Positions 18,905 to 28,369 are shown, counted from the first letter of the stretch. The stretch: DNA of 64,000 bases from Ferruginibacter sp. (GCA_025963635.1 JAOQAK010000049.1:1-64000); one strand, 5' to 3'. Numbers and translations are program-made. Notes: generated from the sequence alone by a model not told the origin.

Positions 18905-20764
18905 TTAGAGCCACGGGGTATTTTGCGTAAGGTTTGGATTACGGTCACGCTCTGCAGGTGGTATTCTGAAAATATAGTTTTGCTGGTAGGTTCTATCGGC
19001 ACTATTTTGATAGTACCGTTGCTGGTTGGCTCCCCAGGTATCCTGTCTCCAAACACCGGCGCTTCCGGGTGGTCCCCACACTCTTTCTATTGCTCTCCAA
19101 CGACGAAGATCAAAACCCCTCTGCCCCTCAGCTACCAACTCAATGATGCGCTCCTGTTCGATTGCATCAAAGAACACCTGCTTGTTGGCGTACTTTTCTG
19201 GTTTTAACGCAGGGAGATTGCCCCGGCGGCGGACTAAATTTATATAGCCAATTGCATCTGCCTTCGGGCCAGTTACTTCATTCACTGCTTCCGCATACAT
19301 CAGGTATACATCTGCCAAACGCATTACCGGCCAGGCATAATCGCCTTCGCTTCTGCCAAGACCTTCATAGTTTCTCACGAACTTACGAAACACGTACCCT
19401 GAGTTGGACCCATCTGTATTATAACTTATGTATGGAGTACCATTGATAACCACATTGCCCGCCCATGTCTGGTAAATGAATGGAGAATACCCGGTTGATT
19501 TTAAAGAGGTAAGCCCGATGGCCATTTCATAATCCCACATGATCGATGCCTTCATTCTATAATCCCGGTCTGCATAGGTGTTGGGGTTAACAGCGGAATT
19601 AAGCGTTGTTCTCGCTGCAGCATTCGTTGTGGGATTTAACTGAACCATTTTAGGGGCGAAATCACCTGTTGAAATCAACTGGTAACGGTCTGCAATTTCA
19701 TACCTTGGAGCCACCCAACATTGAGAACCTTCAATGGTACGGCCAGAAAAATCACGCATCAATTCTTCCCCCTGGGAGGGGTTAGCGGGAATACCGAGGT
19801 GCGTGAAAACCATGATCATCTCAGAATTTCCATTCGCCTTAGGTGTAAATAATTCATAATAGTTAGGAAGTACATCCGCCTTGCCCAATGCATCTATCTG
19901 CCCCGGATCGCCGTTTTTATAAAGTGCTAAACCATAGTTGGTAATTACATCGTTGAAATCTGCGGCAGCGGCGGTAAAGGCAGTAGTAGCTTCTGCAGCA
20001 TTCTGTTTGAATCCTTCTAATTCAGGCCAGCCATTCTTTTTCCAACTTGCCCAAAAGAGTTGCAGTTTACCACGAAATGCAAGTGCAGCAGGTTTGCCGG
20101 ATCTACCAACGCCGGAGGCCTTTGCCGGAAGCTTTTGCACCGCATAGTTAAAGTCGGCCATGATAGAGTCTTTTACCTGCACTATTGGAAGTCGTGGCAA
20201 GGTCGATACCTCTTCATTCGTAAATACTACATTACCGATGTAGGGTACATCGCCCCACATCGAAATCAGGCGAAAATAGGTCATGCCTCTTAGTAACCGT
20301 GCTTCGGCTAAAATGATTTCAAGATTTTCCAACCCCTTCCCTGAGGCAGTTGGCAACATCCTGGTACTGATATTTTCAATAACATAGTTGCAACGGTTTA
20401 CAGCTCCATAGAGATACCTGAAATACTTATCAAAGCTGCTCCCATATCCCGTTGGATCGTAATTGGCATTCTGGTAAGCGTCACCACGCAGAATATTCAA
20501 ATTAGTTGCACTTGTTCCACGCACCCTGGTATATTCTCCATGCCCATCAAGGTAATAATCACGATCGAAGACAGCCCGGGTGGCCGCATAGGCAGACATC
20601 AGGGCGATGGTTGCATCTGCATCGGTTTTCCAAAACTCACCGGCTGCCAGTTCGGTAGTGGGTGTTTGATCAAGCAACGTTTTTTTACAGGAGGAATGAA
20701 AGAGTACGATTCCTGATAATAGTGAAAGAACAAAGATGCCCGGTATGATTTGTAATTTTTTCAT
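18905..20764 (-). CDS. SusD/RagB-family glycan-binding outer-membrane lipoprotein
   Basis: Surface lipoprotein that captures oligosaccharide and caps the SusC transporter. The lipobox H-S-S-C sits at about 23-26 followed by K-K. The mature protein shows the helical TPR-like core with E-I-I-L-A-E-A-R-L-L-R-G and Y-F-R-L-I-S-M-W-G-D-V-P-Y, then M-R-L-A-D-V-Y-L-M-Y-A-E-A-V-N-E and the C-terminal E-Q-E-R-I-I-E-L-V-A-E-G-Q-R-G-F-D-L-R-R-W. These are all standard SusD motifs. 619 residues is at the upper end for the family. It starts 11 bp after the susC stop, confirming an operon. Confidence 0.96.
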   Translation of the reverse strand: MKKLQIIPGIFVLSLLSGIVLFHSSCKKTLLDQTPTTELAAGEFWKTDADATIALMSAYAATRAVFDRDYYLDGHGEYTRVRGTSATNLNILRGDAYQNANYDPTGYGSSFDKYFRYLYGAVNRCNYVIENISTRMLPTASGKGLENLEIILAEARLLRGMTYFRLISMWGDVPYIGNVVFTNEEVSTLPRLPIVQVKDSIMADFNYAVQKLPAKASGVGRSGKPAALAFRGKLQLFWASWKKNGWPELEGFKQNAAEATTAFTAAAADFNDVITNYGLALYKNGDPGQIDALGKADVLPNYYELFTPKANGNSEMIMVFTHLGIPANPSQGEELMRDFSGRTIEGSQCWVAPRYEIADRYQLISTGDFAPKMVQLNPTTNAAARTTLNSAVNPNTYADRDYRMKASIMWDYEMAIGLTSLKSTGYSPFIYQTWAGNVVINGTPYISYNTDGSNSGYVFRKFVRNYEGLGRSEGDYAWPVMRLADVYLMYAEAVNEVTGPKADAIGYINLVRRRGNLPALKPEKYANKQVFFDAIEQERIIELVAEGQRGFDLRRWRAIERVWGPPGSAGVWRQDTWGANQQRYYQNSADRTYQQNYIFRIPPAERDRNPNLTQNTPWL

Positions 20765-20775
20765 CGTTACAGATT

Positions 20776-23700
20776 TTAAAAACCTAAGTTAATAGCAATG
20801 GAATAAGATTTATTAATCGGGTACAGGTTGTTGTCGTCGCCCTGCTTCTCCGGATCAAGTCCGCGGTAAGAGGAGATCGTTCCGATATTTTCTGCAGACC
20901 CAACAATTCTTAAATTGGTAACTCCGAGTCTTTTTAATAAGTTAGTTGGAATGGTGTAGCCCAGCTGGATATTTTTAAAACGCAGGTAAGTCATGTCGTC
21001 CAGCCAAAATGTAGTAAATTCCCGGTTTCCGCCGATACCACCCAACCGGGGCCATTCGCCATCACGGTTTTCTACCGACCATGGATTGTCCCAATGCTCG
21101 GTTGTAGAAGCATACCGCTGAGCGCCAAAGTTTACATTGTTGTAAGCGTTTATCCAAAAATCCTTCCGGCCGGTAGCGCCCTGCAATAGAAAAGAAAGAT
21201 CAAACCCCTTATAGGATACGTACCCGTTCAATGCAAAATAAGTGGTGGGCCTGTCTTCCTGGGAATTGCTGAATGCTTTCCTGTCATCCGCCGTGATGCG
21301 GCCATCGCCGTTCAGGTCTTCACGGAGCAAATCACCGGGTGAGGCTCCCTGCGGAGTGGCATTGTAAACATCCTGCCAGGTCTGAGCGATTCCCCTGTCA
21401 ATATAAGTATACACAAAATGATAGGGCATATCAAGGAAAGTGCTGCCCCTGCCTAAAAATTCATTCCATTTTTCAAGGCGTGTTTTATTGTAGGATGCGT
21501 TTGCGCTAACTCCATAGCGAATATTATTGCCGATCCTATCCTTCCAACTCAGATCGATCTCGATTCCCTTGTTCCGCAAATTTCCAATATTTGTTCTTGG
21601 TGGAGGATTGTAAGCTCCTGAAAGAAGGAGAGAAAACTGTGAAGGACGGTTCATACCGGAGGTCAGGCGATTATAATAATCCAGCCCGGCCGTTAAACGG
21701 CTATTAAAGAAGTTTAAATCAAGACCAAGATTTAATACCGTAGTGGTTTCCCAGGAAAGGAACCTGTTGATCATTTTACTATTGGCGAATCCGCGTTGCA
21801 CACTTGTTCCAATTACATAATTAGAATTAAAAAGGGTTGACAATTGCTCGTACCTGCCTACACCACTATTATTTCCCAGGCTGCCATAAGAAGCCCTGAG
21901 TTTACCATTCGTGAGCACCTTTCCAGTGATATTTTTAAGAAAATTTTCTTCAGTAAAACGCCAGCCCACTGCCACTGATGGAAAAAATCCGAAGCGGCTA
22001 CCGGGAAGAAATTTGGAAGAACCATCCACCCTGAAGTTGGCTTCCAGCAAATATTTATTGAAAGCTCCGTAATTGATACGACCGATATAGGACCGAAGGC
22101 CTTCGGCACTTGAATTGCCGCCCGTGGATTGTATGTCGGTTAATGCTGCATCAATCTCTGTTAAGGATGGATACAACCTGTCATTTCTTGAACTTGCCTG
22201 GTAACGGTCGTTCCAATATTCTTCGCTATATACAAACAAGGCACTTAGATCGTGGTTGGCACCAAATTTCTTGGCATAATTCAGGCGGGCATTCAACAAT
22301 GTTTTATAACCTGTATTGGTTTGATTGGCAATACCGGCGTTTGCACCAACATACACCCTGCTTCCAAAAGAGTTGCTCTGGAAATTATATGCCTGGTTGG
22401 GTGTTGGAGCGGAAGAACGAAATTGGTTGTAATAATTTAATGCATAATCTACCCGTGCAGTTAATCCCTTTACCGGTGTCCAGTCGTAATACATGCTGGT
22501 GTTGGCTTCCTGCCGGTTTGTTTTGTTTAGGTTGTTAATGTATAAGGTGTAAGGATTATAGGCCTGTGGATCTTCCCCATAAGCCATCACGCCACCATAA
22601 TACCCTGTTTTCGGATCATAAGGAAGTATACCTGCTATTGCATATTGCATATCCACACCAGCCGTATTGACAGGATCAGGATCTGTGAAACCTTCCGCTA
22701 AAGCATAGGTATAATTAGACCAGTTACCATTGAACCTGACACCGAGGTTCATATTGCTTTTTACCTTGTAATCGAAGTTGAATCTTGCATTGTATTGCTT
22801 GAAATCGTTGTTTACCTGTAAGCCCTTCTCGTCTTTAACTCCTACCGAAGCAAAAAAGTTGGACGACTCATTACCGCCGGTTGCTGACAGGTTATAGTTT
22901 TGAAAAGAACCGTCTCTTAAAATTACATTCCACCAATCTGTGTTTGGATATTTGATAGGATCGACCATTCCCAAAGCCATCCACTGATCGATGGTACCGT
23001 TTTTAAAGTTTTGATTACTGGCAAGACTATTCACTGCAGCCCTGCGCTGATGAAGTGTTAATGCCCGTGCGTAATCCGACATAAAATCCATTCCGCGGGT
23101 AGGTTTGGTCAATGAACTATTGCTTGTGAAATTGAGTGAAGTTTTTTTCATGCCTTTTCCGCTGCGGGTGGTAATCAGGATTACCCCGTTGGCAGCCCGT
23201 GAGCCATACACAGAAGCTGAGGTAGCATCTTTTAAAACAGAAATGGTTTCGATATCATTGATATTGATACGGTTGATATCTACATCAGGCATTCCGTCTA
23301 CCACAATCAACGGACTGGCATTATTTACCGTACCAAGGCCCCTGATGATGAGGCTGGCGTCGTTGTTGCCCGCCATACCGGAAGACTGCGTTGCCGCCAG
23401 CCCCGGTATCAACCCTGTTAAGCCCGAGGAAATATTTGGCAATGCCCTGCTGACAAGCTTGTCATCAACCGTTACCATGGAAACGGATCCTACCAGGTTT
23501 ACCTTTTTTTGCCGCCCGTATCCTACCACCACCACATCGCTCAGCGCATCCACTTTTTGCTTCAATGCAATTTTATATTCGGTTCTGTTGTCCACTGTCA
23601 AATTATATGACTCGTGGGTAGCAGACGTAAATACCAGTACTGCATTGGGGGCAGCATTGATTTTGAAATTACCGGCTGCATCGGTAGAAGTACCAAGGGA

Positions 23701-23877
23701 AGTATTTTTGATGGTAACCGAAATATTCGGTAAAGGACTGCCTGCATCATCTGAAACATTTCCAGAAATGCTTTTCTGTTGAGCAAGTGAAAAAAGTGGG
23801 AGAAAAATAAGCAGGCAAAGTAATTTTGCCGCCAATAAAGTAATCTTTAGCGGGTAGCTGGAAGTTAGCATGAGCAA
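20776..23877 (-). CDS. SusC/RagA-family TonB-dependent transporter
   Basis: Outer-membrane beta-barrel that imports oligosaccharides using TonB energy. Order: signal peptide (to about residue 32, ending L-A-Q), carboxypeptidase-regulatory-like domain (about 35-115, G-N-V-S-D-D-A-G-S-P-L-P), V-V-V-G-Y-G-R-Q-K-K linker, plug domain (about 125-235, with the SusC signature I-E-T-I-S-V-L-K-D-A-T-S-A-S-V-Y-G-S), and a 22-strand barrel to the end, which closes with I-A-I-N-L-G-F. 1033 residues is normal. Met3 at 23871 is an alternative start. There is no N-terminal signalling extension for an anti-sigma partner, and none is encoded nearby. Confidence 0.97.
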   Translation of the reverse strand: MLMLTSSYPLKITLLAAKLLCLLIFLPLFSLAQQKSISGNVSDDAGSPLPNISVTIKNTSLGTSTDAAGNFKINAAPNAVLVFTSATHESYNLTVDNRTEYKIALKQKVDALSDVVVVGYGRQKKVNLVGSVSMVTVDDKLVSRALPNISSGLTGLIPGLAATQSSGMAGNNDASLIIRGLGTVNNASPLIVVDGMPDVDINRININDIETISVLKDATSASVYGSRAANGVILITTRSGKGMKKTSLNFTSNSSLTKPTRGMDFMSDYARALTLHQRRAAVNSLASNQNFKNGTIDQWMALGMVDPIKYPNTDWWNVILRDGSFQNYNLSATGGNESSNFFASVGVKDEKGLQVNNDFKQYNARFNFDYKVKSNMNLGVRFNGNWSNYTYALAEGFTDPDPVNTAGVDMQYAIAGILPYDPKTGYYGGVMAYGEDPQAYNPYTLYINNLNKTNRQEANTSMYYDWTPVKGLTARVDYALNYYNQFRSSAPTPNQAYNFQSNSFGSRVYVGANAGIANQTNTGYKTLLNARLNYAKKFGANHDLSALFVYSEEYWNDRYQASSRNDRLYPSLTEIDAALTDIQSTGGNSSAEGLRSYIGRINYGAFNKYLLEANFRVDGSSKFLPGSRFGFFPSVAVGWRFTEENFLKNITGKVLTNGKLRASYGSLGNNSGVGRYEQLSTLFNSNYVIGTSVQRGFANSKMINRFLSWETTTVLNLGLDLNFFNSRLTAGLDYYNRLTSGMNRPSQFSLLLSGAYNPPPRTNIGNLRNKGIEIDLSWKDRIGNNIRYGVSANASYNKTRLEKWNEFLGRGSTFLDMPYHFVYTYIDRGIAQTWQDVYNATPQGASPGDLLREDLNGDGRITADDRKAFSNSQEDRPTTYFALNGYVSYKGFDLSFLLQGATGRKDFWINAYNNVNFGAQRYASTTEHWDNPWSVENRDGEWPRLGGIGGNREFTTFWLDDMTYLRFKNIQLGYTIPTNLLKRLGVTNLRIVGSAENIGTISSYRGLDPEKQGDDNNLYPINKSYSIAINLGF

Positions 23878-23945
23878 TCGTTTTAGTAGAATGCAATATA
23901 ATGTTAATTAAATGAAAAAATTTGGCGCCCAAGTTAAATATCTAC

Positions 23946-23957
23946 GCAAACGTTTGC
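23946..23957. promoter_or_regulatory. LacI-family type operator upstream of susC
   Basis: GCAAACGTTTGC is a perfect 12-bp palindrome that fits the GNAANCGNTTNC pattern used by many LacI/GalR regulators. It lies about 70 bp upstream of the susC start. The regulator would be encoded outside this window. Confidence 0.55.
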
Positions 23958-24010
23958 CTAACCTCTTCGTATTAAATTCATTTGTATTTTGATGTGTAAA
24001 GGGTTGCAGC

Positions 24011-24022
24011 GCAAGCGCTTTG
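24011..24022. promoter_or_regulatory. second, weaker LacI-type operator-like site
   Basis: GCAAGCGCTTTG matches the same LacI-family pattern except for the last base. Its centre is 65 bp from that of the site at 23946, about six helical turns, so the two could act together between susC and the lyase gene at 24066. Confidence 0.35.
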
Positions 24023-24065
24023 TTGTGAATTTGGGCAGGCTTTGATAATAAGGATGCAGAAACAA

Positions 24066-25340
24066 TTACTCCAGCCAGATAAGCGGGTTTCGAACGGGCA
24101 GGTTCCTGATTACTTCATCTTCTTTGGGATTATGCGTTAACTGCACCCATGTTTTCAACCAATTTTCATTTCCAAATGCATTTGCACCAAACACAAGCAT
24201 TGGTTGCGCTACCGGCCATTCATCCCAATACATCACATCTTTTGCAAAAGGCCATTTGCTTTTATCAGCTAAAAAAGGAAAGAGCCATTCAATTCCCTTT
24301 CTGATCGACCTGCCATTTGCGGAAGTATAATTCCATAGATCATCCTGCTTTGTTGATAGCAACTGGCAAAGCATTACCATTGCATCGAGGTTGAAGATAG
24401 AATAGCCATATGGTTTGGTTCTTTTCAACTCTCTTGGAAAACTTCCATCTGCAGCCATCTGGCTTGGTAATAAAACTTCCTTATACCGGTCACTGCAAAA
24501 CTTCATCACCACTTTATTACCGGTAAACCTTGCAAAGGCCGCAACCTGCATTACCCAGCAGGTACCATGATTATTTTCCGCATTCATTTCATCTTTACCA
24601 TACTTATGTGTGGTAAGCCAGCCGATGTACTTTTCAAACCAACTTTTTGTACCGGTGAATGCCTGTTGATCCATTGCGGCTGAATATTGCATTGTCAGCA
24701 ATGCCTGCACTACTTCCATAAAGTGAATGGTATCGATAATTCCAATACCCCGGCCCGTAAAGCGGCTTTTAATTGCCTGGGCATACAACAAGTGGGGGTT
24801 CATCATGGTAGCTTCATCAATGAACCAGGCTTTGCAATGCCGTACTGCCTGCAGCACATATTTTTCATCGCTGGTAAGCTTATAAGCTGCAGCAAGCGCA
24901 CCCATGATGCGGCTGAACCGGATCATAGCATGCCGGTGGGCAACAAAGTTTTCCGGATTGGTAATGCCATCTTTTTGGATGTATGGGCTGTCAGCACTAA
25001 CAGGATTTGGCCACCAATAATCGCCTTCGCTAAAGAAATCGTGTTTACCACCGGCGCTTCTTGGGGAGCTTTGTGCTGTTACGGTAATAGGTTCCTGCGT
25101 TAACGCCCATGCAGCTTCCGTTAGTACCTGTTTGCGGAGCGTTTGTGTTACCACCTGTGCAACAGCTGAAGTTGCTGTTGCCACTTTTCTTTGATAAGAG
25201 CAGCCCATGGTTAAAAAAGTAAGCAGGAACAGCAGGGTTCCTGCTGGCGCAATGCCAAATTTAAAAGCGGGCCTTTCAATGGCACCGGTAGAATTCATCC
25301 TAAGATCTGTCATAAAAAAAGGCAATCGCGGCAGTTTCAT
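24066..25340 (-). CDS. alginate-lyase-fold lipoprotein (PL5/PL38-like)
   Basis: 424-residue lipoprotein, lipobox L-T-M-G-C around residue 47, with an alpha/alpha-toroid of the alginate_lyase family. Near the N-terminus of the domain stands G-K-H-D-F-F-S-E-G-D-Y-W-W-P-N-P. The N-N-H-G-T-C-W motif matches the Asn-His catalytic site of the PL5 fold. A later K-P-Y-G-Y-S-I-F-N-L-D-A-M supplies the candidate catalytic Tyr. The opening motif is the one I associate with PL38-type enzymes that act on glucuronate- or mannuronate-rich chains; the family number is a guess. Its gene is the first of the minus-strand PUL arm, upstream of susC with the LacI-type sites in between. Starts at 25313 and 25298 are alternatives. 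Confidence 0.82.
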   Translation of the reverse strand: MKLPRLPFFMTDLRMNSTGAIERPAFKFGIAPAGTLLFLLTFLTMGCSYQRKVATATSAVAQVVTQTLRKQVLTEAAWALTQEPITVTAQSSPRSAGGKHDFFSEGDYWWPNPVSADSPYIQKDGITNPENFVAHRHAMIRFSRIMGALAAAYKLTSDEKYVLQAVRHCKAWFIDEATMMNPHLLYAQAIKSRFTGRGIGIIDTIHFMEVVQALLTMQYSAAMDQQAFTGTKSWFEKYIGWLTTHKYGKDEMNAENNHGTCWVMQVAAFARFTGNKVVMKFCSDRYKEVLLPSQMAADGSFPRELKRTKPYGYSIFNLDAMVMLCQLLSTKQDDLWNYTSANGRSIRKGIEWLFPFLADKSKWPFAKDVMYWDEWPVAQPMLVFGANAFGNENWLKTWVQLTHNPKEDEVIRNLPVRNPLIWLE

Positions 25341-25654
25341 ATCGTTGTATTATAAACTCAGTATTGAGCAGTGAGTATGTGGGCAATTTACGGGATGTTT
25401 ACCAGAGATCATCTGTTCAACATGTATCATAAATGAACAGGAACTATTGTACTCCGTTACGATTATGGTGGACTATATTAAATCTATGCGGGCCTGCAAA
25501 TGAAAGAACTAATCCTTTACTTCGAATGAGCCGTTGGTGTGCCTTCAACCAACAGTGGAACATATCCCTTAAAAGAAAGCCGGGCAAACAAAAAATATCA
25601 AAATAATCATCCCGCAGAATTGTGAAAAACAAATATGATTTTTATGCTAATAGT
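25341..25654. other. gene-free stretch upstream of the lyase gene
   Basis: No coding region is supported. The promoter of the lyase gene must lie here. Around 25529-25558 is a fragment (CCGTTGGT ... ACCAACAGTGG) of the hairpin repeat found in full at 26091 and 26402. The 62-aa frame at 25444-25632 looks like random translation of this DNA. Confidence 0.5.
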
Positions 25655-25802
25655 GTAAACAGAATGCGTGTAAACATTTTTTTGTTTACACATGTTTTGT
25701 TTACACTTTTGTAAACAAGATGCGTGTAAACATTTTTTTGTTTACACGGGTTTTGTTTACACATCTGTAAACAAAATGGTTCTTTTTCACTTTTTGTTTA
25801 CA
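25655..25802. repeat. cluster of ten GTAAAC/GTTTAC motifs with 56-bp period
   Basis: GTAAAC occurs at 25655, 25670, 25711, 25726 and 25767, and GTTTAC at 25684, 25699, 25740, 25755 and 25797. Positions one to four recur exactly 56 bp later as five to eight, and the fifth recurs as the ninth, so the block is a tandem duplication of a 56-bp unit. Inside each unit TGTAAACA and TGTTTACA flank a T7 tract, giving foldable hairpins. It lies about 315 bp upstream of the lyase gene at 24066-25340. It could be a regulator-binding array, a transcript-end structure or a repeat of unknown role. Confidence 0.8.
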
Positions 25803-26090
25803 CAGGAAGATTCACACCCCGTTTCTACAATACACTAAAATTTAAAGCAGGTGCTAATGCAGGCCGGTAAAGGCTTCACGGAATTTTTCGTCTTACTGTA
25901 GATGAGAATATTTTGGCGTACTTATAGCAAAACTTCCACTATAAATACTGTCTAAAAAAGTAGAATTCAACAGTTGTTGGTTGGAGAAGCAAGGACGATC
26001 TGCTGAATAGGAACCAATTTTTAAAACAAAAGTGTTCTCAATCCTTTCGAGCCGTGCAGCTTAAAAATGGTAATCTTTTAATTCCGTAAC

Positions 26091-26288
26091 CCGCTGTTGT
26101 GCTATTAATCCAGGGCGAAGATTCCTTTATAAAAGCAAGCCGTACAAGAATTAAAATTGAATTGCATTCAAAGAGAATTATTCAACCCCGTTTGGGGTTG
26201 ATGTGTACATCATTTGATCCATTGGTTGCACCAACGGCTTATCATATTAAAGCCGGTCAGGCTTGGCGCCACCCGAATTCAACAGTCT
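26091..26288 (+). repeat. multi-hairpin intergenic repeat, copy A
   Basis: About 200 bp containing in order a degenerate CCGCTGTTGT start, an AACCCC/GGGGTT hairpin (26184-26199), a CC-TTGGT/ACCAA-GG hairpin (26219-26237) and an AAGCC/GGCTT hairpin (26250-26264), ending with AACAGTC. The same order recurs at 26402 and 30663. It is non-coding; the apparent 76-aa frame here is a translation of the repeat. Confidence 0.75.
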
Positions 26289-26401
26289 TATTTTTGGAAC
26301 ACGAAATTGGCCTGCTAAATAGAAAATAACGTTTTGAAAAGCGGTAGCAATTTCAAAAGAGTTAAACAGCCGAAGAATAATAATCATCCGGCTTCAATTT
26401 G

Positions 26402-26594
26402 CCGCTGTTGTGTCTCTGACCAACAGCGAAGACTCCCCAAACAAGCCCTCCGTACAATTGTATAATCGAATTGTATTCTAAAAGAATTATCCAACCTCAA
26501 TGGTGTTGAGGTGTAGATTATTTAGCCCATGGTTTCACCAACAGCTATTCATATTAAAGTCCTGCGGGTTGGGGGAATCCAATCCAACAGTGGT
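26402..26594 (+). repeat. multi-hairpin intergenic repeat, copy B
   Basis: Best preserved copy. It has CGCTGTTG/CAACAGCG (26403-26428), CCTCAA/TTGAGG (26495-26511, where the pairing is kept although the bases differ from copy A), then a TTGGTTTCACCAA-type hairpin in diverged form and AACAGTGG at the end. Compensatory change in the second stem suggests that the fold, not the sequence, is maintained. Frames across it resemble junk peptides of the kind often annotated in Bacteroidota. Confidence 0.75.
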
Positions 26595-26848
26595 TATCCA
26601 CGAGCCCGCCAATCGAAAGAAACAGGAAAAACCCCCTTGACATTTCGATTTTTTTTTCTAAATTTTGTTATACAAACAAGCAAAGTCCGGGCAACTATTT
26701 TGACTTTTTTTCAACTCCAACTTTCCTATTCGCCCCAAAACAATATTTTCCAGAACGCACGAGCCTGGTGACCGGGTAAAATGTTTTTAATAAAAGCGGT
26801 TCACAAAAAACTTCCCTCCTGGTTCATCCAAACTATAATTTAAAATGT
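26595..26848. other. leader region of the CHAT-EACC1-like operon
   Basis: 254 bp between repeat copy B and the first operon gene. It presumably holds the operon promoter, but no convincing TTTG/TAnnTTTG pair was found. No terminator or ORF is supported. Confidence 0.4.
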
Positions 26849-26854
26849 ATGGTT

Positions 26855-28369
26855 ATGAAACAAATTACCAAACTGATACTCTTTCACTGCACTGTATTGG
26901 CATGTGCTACAACATCATTCGGGCAGGAGGATAGCCTGTTAAGCAAGTATGATTTTGTTTATAATAAGAATGACATCTATTCTTCGGTGTTAACACCCAA
27001 AGTTTTTGATATTAACAGGATGCCCATCAATATCTCTTTTATAAAAAGCAATGATAAATACGTAGGCTTCATTATTGCCGGGCACGCGTACAAGGACATC
27101 TGCCAGATCGCCTCGATGGGCGTTAAAACTTTGCTGGATTCTTTGGGATACGAGCGGAATACGGTGTTCTCTTATGGGGTAGGTTTTGATTTACGCACGA
27201 GCACCTGGAACTGGGGCTACCACGATAAATTGAAAGAACTGGAAAAAACTTTTAAGGAGTTGGAAATACAGGATTTTACGCAGGTGCATGTCGGTTATAC
27301 TACTGAACGGCTTTATAAAGGAACACTGCAGATGATCACGGAGAACTTGCAACTGGCCCGCACAGGTTTTGAAGACAATGCATCCGTTAACCGTGTTATT
27401 TTTCGCTACAAAAGCCCCGGCTTTCCTATGCCAATGCCATTTTATAATGGTGAGCGTGTAATAACATTTAAAATTCCGAAATCGGAGATCGGGCAAATTC
27501 CGAATGTTAAAGTGTTCGAACTAGACATCATCAGGAATGCACTGGAGGATATAGAAAAAGCGCTTCGCATTAATAACAATGCTATACAACAAATTGCCGA
27601 TTACAATCCAATTACCTATACCAGCAGCTTCGGCATTATGAACTACCCGGTTACTATCTCATCAAGTCTGAAAGATGAGGTTGTAAAGGACTACTTGTTC
27701 CAGTTTGATTCTACAAAGGCTTTAAAAATAACCGATCGCAATACCGGCGCTCTTATTAATTATTATTCCATCGGCCAACTGAAACGTATGTGTAATAACG
27801 GACAAGAATATTTAGAACTACAAGGCAATACGAAAAAGGTGAATACCTGCGATGCAGCATCCAAGGCAGAAATGATGATCAACGAAATGTATTTCAAGAA
27901 AAAGGAACTGCTGGCAAAAGTGAAGCGGATCAATAAATACCTATTGGTTGAAGAAAACAAATTAATCGGGTTGCAAAATAAGTTTATTGCCATCAAACCA
28001 AAGGGTGATAGTTTAATTGTAATCGATGCTTTTTTGAGAGGCTGGCCATTTGAAACAGAAAACAAGGTTTTAAACGCACAGCTTGAACGCTGGTACGATA
28101 AACGCCTGACGATATGGAAGAATATCATGATCAGAAATCCTGAATATAAAGACCGGTTAAGAATGAAGGTAAAGTTGGTAAAGGATGTAGATAATATTGC
28201 GGGAATTTTCCAGTCGGATGATGTGTTCTTTTCAGTGCATGAAGAAGGCTCTGATTATATCATCACACCTTTTAAAATACTGGGGGATGATTTTGTACAG
28301 GTGATCGACAGGAAGACGCAGGTAAGTCAATTTTTTTCAATGAATAATTTTAGGCTAATTCAATTATAG
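26855..28369 (+). CDS. exported protein of unknown family, first gene of the four-gene operon
   Basis: I do not recognise the family. The product (504 residues from the ATG at 26855; an ATG two codons earlier is also possible) has a Sec signal peptide ending T-S-F-G-Q and so acts in the periplasm or beyond. The first half is mixed alpha/beta with a long segment of predicted helices. Around 330-400 there is a Lys-rich helical hairpin that looks like a short coiled coil. The C-terminus contains two small beta units (D-D-V-F-F-S-V and D-D-F-V-Q-V-I). Single Cys residues occur near 331 and 346. The next gene starts 4 bp after its stop. By context it may be a sensor or target of the downstream protease-like protein, which is a guess. 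Confidence 0.7.
   Translation: MKQITKLILFHCTVLACATTSFGQEDSLLSKYDFVYNKNDIYSSVLTPKVFDINRMPINISFIKSNDKYVGFIIAGHAYKDICQIASMGVKTLLDSLGYERNTVFSYGVGFDLRTSTWNWGYHDKLKELEKTFKELEIQDFTQVHVGYTTERLYKGTLQMITENLQLARTGFEDNASVNRVIFRYKSPGFPMPMPFYNGERVITFKIPKSEIGQIPNVKVFELDIIRNALEDIEKALRINNNAIQQIADYNPITYTSSFGIMNYPVTISSSLKDEVVKDYLFQFDSTKALKITDRNTGALINYYSIGQLKRMCNNGQEYLELQGNTKKVNTCDAASKAEMMINEMYFKKKELLAKVKRINKYLLVEENKLIGLQNKFIAIKPKGDSLIVIDAFLRGWPFETENKVLNAQLERWYDKRLTIWKNIMIRNPEYKDRLRMKVKLVKDVDNIAGIFQSDDVFFSVHEEGSDYIITPFKILGDDFVQVIDRKTQVSQFFSMNNFRLIQL

Noticed and set aside
23105..23782. 225-aa frame antisense to susC
   Set aside because: Covers the conserved regulatory and plug domains of SusC in the opposite direction; composition is that of a shadow frame.
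25655..25802. CRISPR array
   Set aside because: The repeated unit is only six to eight bases, alternates in orientation, and the intervals between motifs are themselves repeated rather than unique spacers.
26529..26771. 80-aa frame resembling peptides annotated in many Bacteroidota
   Set aside because: Its first third is a translation of the hairpin repeat (copy B) and the rest is AT-rich leader DNA; repeats give such frames by chance.
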